NCBI GenBank assembly: GCA_030035585.1
Contig: CM057472.1
Location: 91,447,601-91,511,600, forward strand
Source: Dugong dugon
Lineage: Eukaryota > Chordata > Mammalia > Sirenia > Dugongidae
DNA length: 64,000 nt
Reading direction: 5' to 3'
The notes below the pieces were generated by a model. It did no database searches. It worked only from the letters and a program-made list of their open reading frames with translations, and was not told where the DNA came from. The stretch's first letter is position 1. Each line of letters starts with the position of its first letter. Positions 59,002 through 64,000 of this stretch are shown here, piece by piece. Made by a program: the position numbers and the translations under genes.

Positions 59002-59190
59002 TCTATTCTGAGTTTTGTGTACGGTGTAGAAAAATTCCCCTTCTCTGAGACTATAAATGGTTTATTCTACAGTTTCATATTTTGTCTTTTTTTCTATTCT
59101 GAGTTTTGTGTACGGTGTAGAAAAATTCCCCTTCTCTGAGACTATAAATGGTTTATTCTACAGTTTCATATTTTGTCTTTTTTTTTATTC
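59002..59190 (+). repeat. 91-bp tandem duplication, identical copies
   Basis: Copy 1 occupies 59002-59092 and copy 2 59093-59183, with a few further bases matching (one C/T difference at the right edge). Each begins TCTATTCTGAGTTTTGTGTA and includes CGGTGTAGAAAAATTCCCC. I found no internal mismatch by eye. Confidence 0.95.
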
Positions 59191-60027
59191 AAATGTTAAA
59201 ATATTTGATCTACCCAATATATATTTTACTGCAAATTGAGAATTAGGAATTCACCTTTATGTTTTTCCTGTTGTCTAACCATTTGTCCCCAAAATAAAAA
59301 AAAAAAAAAATCCTTCATTTCCCCTATTACGAAATTGATTTTCACATGCTATTTTAATGTTAATTTGGGTGTATTACAGTATTTTACCTTCTTTTCTTTT
59401 GATAGCAAATTATTTTAGTCATTGAAACTTTATAATTTATCTTAATATTTGTGTAATCGAGTTCCCTATTCCCATAACTCTTCTTTGTAAAAAATTTTCT
59501 TGTTGATTATTTTTTTTTTTCAACATTATATTTGAATCATGTGAACAAGTTTGAAAACCTCTTTGGTAAATGTTGGGAGGATCTTATTAAATTTATAGAT
59601 TTATTAGTGACAATTGGCATGTTTATGCTATAGAGTTTTATTTATTTTTTTCCTATCAAAAACATGGTATTTTTTCAAATTTTCTTTTGTCCTTTAGTGT
59701 CAGCTTTTGGATAGCTCTTAACATTTCTCCTGCTCTTTCTTTTGAAGTTGCTATTGGAATATGGTCTTGTAATCCATTATATCTTCTACTGTTTAATATT
59801 TGACTATATAAAATCTATTTATACCTGTACACTAATGTTTACCCAGTAATTTCTCAAAATTATTATTTTTATGGTCTGGTAGCTGGTTTTCTTTGCTTTT
59901 CCAATCGAAAACATCATGTAATCTGCAAATAATATATTTTTTTCTTTTTTGTACAGTTTTACCCATTCCCATTGCTTATTCTTCTAAAATTGTTAACCAG
60001 TTTCTCCAAAATAATATTAAATAATAT

Positions 60028-60226
60028 TGTTGTTAGGTCCGTTAAGCTGATTTTTGACTCATAGCTACCTCACTAGACAGAGCAGAACTACTCCACAGGA
60101 TTTTCTAAGCTGTAATCTTTATGGGTACAGATCACCAGGTCTTTCTTCCCCAGAGCCACTGGGTGAGTTCAAAGCCAACCTTTTGGTTAGCAACTGAATG
60201 CTTAACCCTTGTGCCACCCAGGCTCC
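60028..60226 (-). mobile_element. AfroSINE, long form
   Basis: TTGTTGTTAGGTCCGTTAAG, CTCATAGCTACCTCACTAGA, CTGTAATCTTTATGGGTACA and CCTTGTGCCACCCAGGCTCC are the complement of the long AfroSINE. Confidence 0.87.
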
Positions 60227-60332
60227 TATAATAGTATAAAAATTCTTTTGTTTTCTGACTTTAGTAGGAAAGATTCTAGTACTTTCCCCATTGAGTTTAA
60301 TACTTGCTGCAGGCTGATATATCCATATCATT

Positions 60333-60333
60333 A

Positions 60334-60366
<33 letters not shown>

Positions 60367-60373
60367 TAGATAA
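60333..60373 (+). repeat. (TA)n(GA)n microsatellite
   Basis: TATATATATATATATA followed by GAGAGAGAGAGAGAGA and GATAGATAAG. Confidence 0.95.
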
Positions 60374-60454
60374 GACAGTCTTATAGGTGCATATATAGGT
60401 AGGTAGTTTTAGAAATAGTTATATACACACATATGAATTTATGCTGTTTCATAC

Positions 60455-60730
60455 AGACAGCTGCTTTCCAGTCAGCTTCCTACTCGTGGTGGCCCCATGA
60501 ACAACAGAAAAAAAATGTTGCCTTGTCTTGCTCCGTGTTCAAAAGTTTGTGATCCAAAGTGTGTTCTGTAGCTAATTTTTGGAAATAAATTGCCAGGTCT
60601 TTCTTTCTAGCCTGTCTTAGTCTGGAAACTCCACTGAAACCTGTCCAACATGGGTGACCCTGCTGGTATTTTGAAATACTGGTGAATTAACTTCCCGCAT
60701 CATAGCAACACAGAAGCCACCATGGTACAA
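60455..60730 (-). mobile_element. Diverged Afrotherian SINE
   Basis: CTGCTTTCCAGTCAGCTTCC and TCGTGGTGGCCCCATGAACA resemble the complement of the RTE/AfroSINE tail. CTAGCCTGTCTTAGTCTGGA and AACTCCACTGAAACCTGTCC match the fragment at 13940-14092. The element is old and its subfamily is unknown to me. Confidence 0.5.
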
Positions 60731-61850
60731 CAATAAACAGGTAGTAGTATGTATCTATAGTGTCTGTATATAATCAAATAAACTTTTGCTGTCATTAGTA
60801 TTCACATGCCTGTGTTAAAATATCCATATATTCAAAAGTTCAAAATGTTTTAAAAAATCAAGACTTGATACTGAATTGTATCTAGTACCTCTGCTATACC
60901 TATGGAAATAATCAAATGTTTTTATTTATCTACTAATATGTAAATTATGTTAATAGATAGCTTTTATTTTTTAAACAAACCCCACTTGGGCAGAGTGTAT
61001 CATTCTTCTCATGTACTTCCAGAATGTCTTACTGTTTATTAAGGACTTCTGTGTCAGTGGTCATGGGTAAAATTGGTCTCCAATTTTCTCTTGGTTTGCG
61101 TTATCTTTTTCAGGCTAAATATTAATATTATACTGAATTTTAAAAGACAAAATACTTTCTTTTTTTTTTACTCTCTGAAAAAGTATAAACAGCCATCAAG
61201 TCATTAATTTCTTGAAAGTTACTTAAAAGGACTCAGGATAATTGAGAAGAAAATATAAGCGTATTATTTCTTTTCTATTTCTTCTTTGGTAATGATTGGC
61301 CTGTTTAGAATTTCTATCATAGAAAAAATTTTGATAATTTATTTCCTAGGAAATCCCATATTTCATCCAGATTCAGAAGTATTTTGCATAAAACTGAGAA
61401 AAAAATGTCTCTTATGACCTTTCAATTGCCCCTGTTTCTTTGGTAATTTCAACAATGTAATTTCAACAATATAATTTCTTATTCTCCATATTTATGCTTG
61501 TTTTTCTTTCTTCTAGTTATTATTTACTGAAGAATTCATCTGATATTTTTTCCTCTGAATGAGCCAGCTATTGGATGTTTATTAGTTCTAAAGATATTTT
61601 GTTTTCTATCCTGCTTCGTTTAGACTTTTATTTATATTGATTTCTTCTTTTCCTCCTTTCTTTAGTTTGTTATTTACCTAATGCTTGAAGTTAGATACTT
61701 AAATCATTCATTTACATTCTTACAAGTTTATTTATATTTGCATTTAATACTCAATTTTCCTTTTGGTCTTGTGTATTTTATAACCCATATGTTCTGATTT
61801 ATAATGTCTTCATCATTGTCATTTTATCCACATTAGACAATTTTGATTTT

Positions 61851-62639
61851 TTTTTATTTGAACCAAGTAATGCTAGCGAATCTCGTAGTAACATTTTGAA
61901 TTTGTTTTGTTTTTATTTTTTATTTTGTTTCCAGTTCTGTTAATAATTTCTAATTTTACTGCATCATAAATAAGAATACCATGCCATTACTCTATTTTTG
62001 AAATTTATTAAATGTTTATTTTTACACGCAGGACTATTTCTTTCAAAACTTCCTCTCAAAGAAACGAAGTTAAAAATTAAGCATGTCAATCTAAAACAAA
62101 ATGTTGACTGCCTAAGAAGACTGATTGAAACCTACACTGTTAAGGTATTCTTGAGTAAATGCTCCACCAGCTACCCTGTCAAACCAGCTGCAGTTAGTTG
62201 CACACGCAGAAAAAGTGAAAACAGCTTAGCTCTCACTAACCAGTTACAAGATGTCATTTAAAGAACATCAAATTCACAACCACACAAAGACCTTCCTAGA
62301 CGTGAAAGTCATCATCTATCCAGAGATGTGACTTGACTTTGATTTTCAGATTTGTCTTTTTCCACTTCAGAAGGAGCACTTCACTTTTCAAGCATGATAC
62401 TGTAAGGCAGAGCTTGATTTCTCAAGATCAAAAAATATTGTCCCTTTGTCATTCTGTCAACCATCTTTTGTTAGATGTCATAGTTCGTAAAGGAAGAAAT
62501 AAACAAGTATCATGTGATGATACCTAAAAGTATACTTCTCTTATTTCTATCATCTACTCAACTGTAATGGGCTAGGTTAAGGTTTTTGTCCCAAATTTAT
62601 TCTTAATTAAAACTCTGACATCGTGCTCTTCTGTTTCTC
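61851..62639. other. No recognisable gene or repeat
   Basis: A frame at 61998-62261 (87 codons) has no family resemblance. Nothing else is seen. Confidence 0.4.
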
Positions 62640-62760
62640 CAGAACCCCTGGGTAGCGCAGATGGTTAACTTGCTCTGCTTCTCCATCCCAAGGCATACTG
62701 TAGTGTCCAAACCAAGAGTGGCACATCACATGCAGAAAAAGGTTCAACTAAAAGTTTGAA
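62640..62760 (+). repeat. Possible diverged AfroSINE head
   Basis: AGAACCCCTGGGTAGCGCAG followed by ATGGTTAACTTGCTC resembles the head of a long AfroSINE subfamily (GGAACCCTGGGTGGCGCAAATGG). The remainder is not clearly alignable by eye. Confidence 0.4.
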
Positions 62761-62790
62761 ATCATGCTTCTTATATGTGGGGCTTAAAAG

Positions 62791-62822
62791 TACACACACA
62801 CACACACACACACATACATACT
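62791..62822 (+). repeat. (CA)n microsatellite
   Basis: About twelve CA units ending CATACATA. Confidence 0.95.
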
Positions 62823-63097
62823 TTATGATAGTATTCAATTCGAATCACCCCCACAGTATACTAGAGTTGTCATTGTTACAAAAATTCTAGAATGAGCTGG
62901 GAAAATCTAGTTGAATCTTGCTTCCTTAATGGAGACCTGTATTGTGTTGTTACTGAGAAATACATCTAACTTCTTCAAAATCTAGTTCAATGAAATTCCC
63001 CATGGTTGGTACCCTTTTCATCTCTGTGACATCCTGGAGCAACCAATCCCTTACAGTGCATGACTGAGTATCATTCTAATGAAGAAAAACAGAGAGA

Positions 63098-63175
63098 TTA
63101 TAAAAAAAAAAAAAAAGAGGGGAGAAAGGAAGAGAGTGAGGGAGGAAGGGATGAGAGGAGGAAGGAAGGAAGAGT
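63098..63175 (+). repeat. Purine tract, A run then GGAA/GAGG
   Basis: A run of about 14 A, then AGAGGGGAGAAAGGAAGAGA and GGAGGAAGGAAGGAAGAG. Spurious Lys/Glu/Arg-rich frames arise here. Confidence 0.92.
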
Positions 63176-64000
63176 TACCATATTTCATCTGGAAAATATC
63201 CAAAAATCGGACTGCACATTGTTTTTCCAAATTCAAGAATAGTTTACATCCAACTTTGTCCTCCTTCAGCCTCACTTCCTAGGAAAACATATCTCATTTC
63301 CCTGACCCCTTGGCTGGACTGATCCACCCTTCTCATTCCCTCTGTGGACTGACTGTGTTTTGTGACCTTCAGGTCCAAAGAAAATCCAAAATCTGCTCTC
63401 TTCTTCTGACCCAAATGAAAGACTTCAGTGGCTTATATAAATAATATAAATAAATAATAAACGTTTGTTGGGGAAAGTTTCATCCTGGTGTTTAAAAATT
63501 TCTTGCATAAGGTTTTATTAGTCTCATCATTCACATATTGTAATGAAGCAAGATGATTTCTCTCGGAAATTGTTCTCAGTGAGAACACAGTTATTAAATA
63601 CCATCATCACTGACAATAATTAAACTTTTATTATCTCAGTTTTGACCTTGTCAGATCAGGCTCCCTAGATGGGTGACTGTGTGTGAGAGGCTTTAGAAAA
63701 GTGTTTAGCATTAGAACTAAAGGAGATCATTCCTGACAAAGGGGAGAGACTGAGGGATCAAAGATTGTGCTGAAGCCCTCTTTAGATAGGTTAGCAGCAC
63801 AACTCTCTTTTATTGTTGCTGCTTTTAACCAATGTTTAAGATAGGAAATCCCTTCCCAGTGAGGAATAAAAATGCTAGGAAAAAAATGTAAAACAGCTTG
63901 AAAGGAATGTGACAAAGGAAGGGTCACTAAGAAAGAACGAATGTTTTTAAGCATCAACTCAGTACTAGGCAATTTTCTCTTATCCTTAAAACACTTATCA
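63176..64000. other. No recognisable gene or repeat
   Basis: End of window. No gene or named repeat recognised; frames are short. Confidence 0.4.

Larger units (their letters stand above)
58613..61850 (-). repeat. Ancient LINE-1 ORF2 remnants, interrupted by SINEs
   Basis: The plus strand reads as decayed antisense ORF2: GAGTTTTGTGTACGGTGTAG (the TTTTTGTATACGGTGTGAG region), CATGTAATCTGCAAATAATA (near the YADD/FADD region), and TTGCGTTATCTTTTTCAGGC and GAGCCAGCTATTGGATGTTT farther upstream. SINEs split it at 58844, 60028 and 60455. No frame survives. Confidence 0.55.

Noticed and set aside
63060..63282. Lys/Glu/Arg-rich frames
   Set aside because: They are produced by the purine-rich simple repeat at 63098-63175.

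Overview
This window is vertebrate nuclear DNA, almost certainly mammalian and most likely afrotherian; an elephant or close relative is my best guess. The main evidence is the repeat content. There are about a dozen copies of a tRNA-derived SINE of the AfroSINE type, and eleven fragments of a BovB/RTE-class LINE whose 3' end matches the SINE tail. There is also one very long LINE-1, several TGT...ACA LTRs, and older mammal-wide repeats (MIR, L2, old L1, DNA transposons). Species assignment is inference. I found no bacterial-type genes, tRNA or rRNA genes, CRISPR arrays or CpG islands, and no protein-coding exon that I can support. Every long or recognisable reading frame belongs to a retrotransposon.

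Layout. 0-7.7 kb: AT-rich sequence with old MIR, L2 and DNA-transposon pieces, GT microsatellites and three AfroSINEs. 7.7-11.0 kb: a nested cluster in which an RTE LINE on the minus strand was hit by a solo LTR (flanked by CCATG) and by a second, shorter RTE copy (flanked by a 13-bp duplication). 11.1-26 kb: scattered SINE, MIR, old L1, partial LTR and RTE pieces in otherwise unrecognised AT-rich DNA. 26.06-34.49 kb: an essentially full-length LINE-1 on the minus strand, about 8.4 kb, with a target-site duplication, recognisable ORF1 and ORF2 with disabling mutations, a long 5' UTR holding two tandem 284-bp units, and a 3' UTR holding two related segments. 35-51.5 kb: another LTR, RTE copies on both strands (the one at 50.2-51.5 kb is the best preserved), old L1 and MIR pieces. 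51.5-64 kb: a repeat-poor stretch, then an inverted SINE pair, an RTE fragment, an ancient L1 split by an ERVL-type LTR and several SINEs, a perfect 91-bp tandem duplication, and simple repeats.

The elements form a retrotransposition system rather than a gene cluster. By family knowledge, L1 supplies TTTT/AA-type target-primed insertion. The RTE LINE supplies reverse transcriptase for itself and, through its shared 3' tail, probably for the AfroSINEs. The nesting gives a relative chronology: MIR, L2 and old L1 first, then RTE, then LTR, AfroSINE and younger RTE copies. I see no convincing undescribed functional system. The most interesting structures are the L1's repeated UTRs, the nested insertions with readable duplications, the shared SINE/LINE tail, and an isolated CpG-rich patch near 4.2-4.5 kb.
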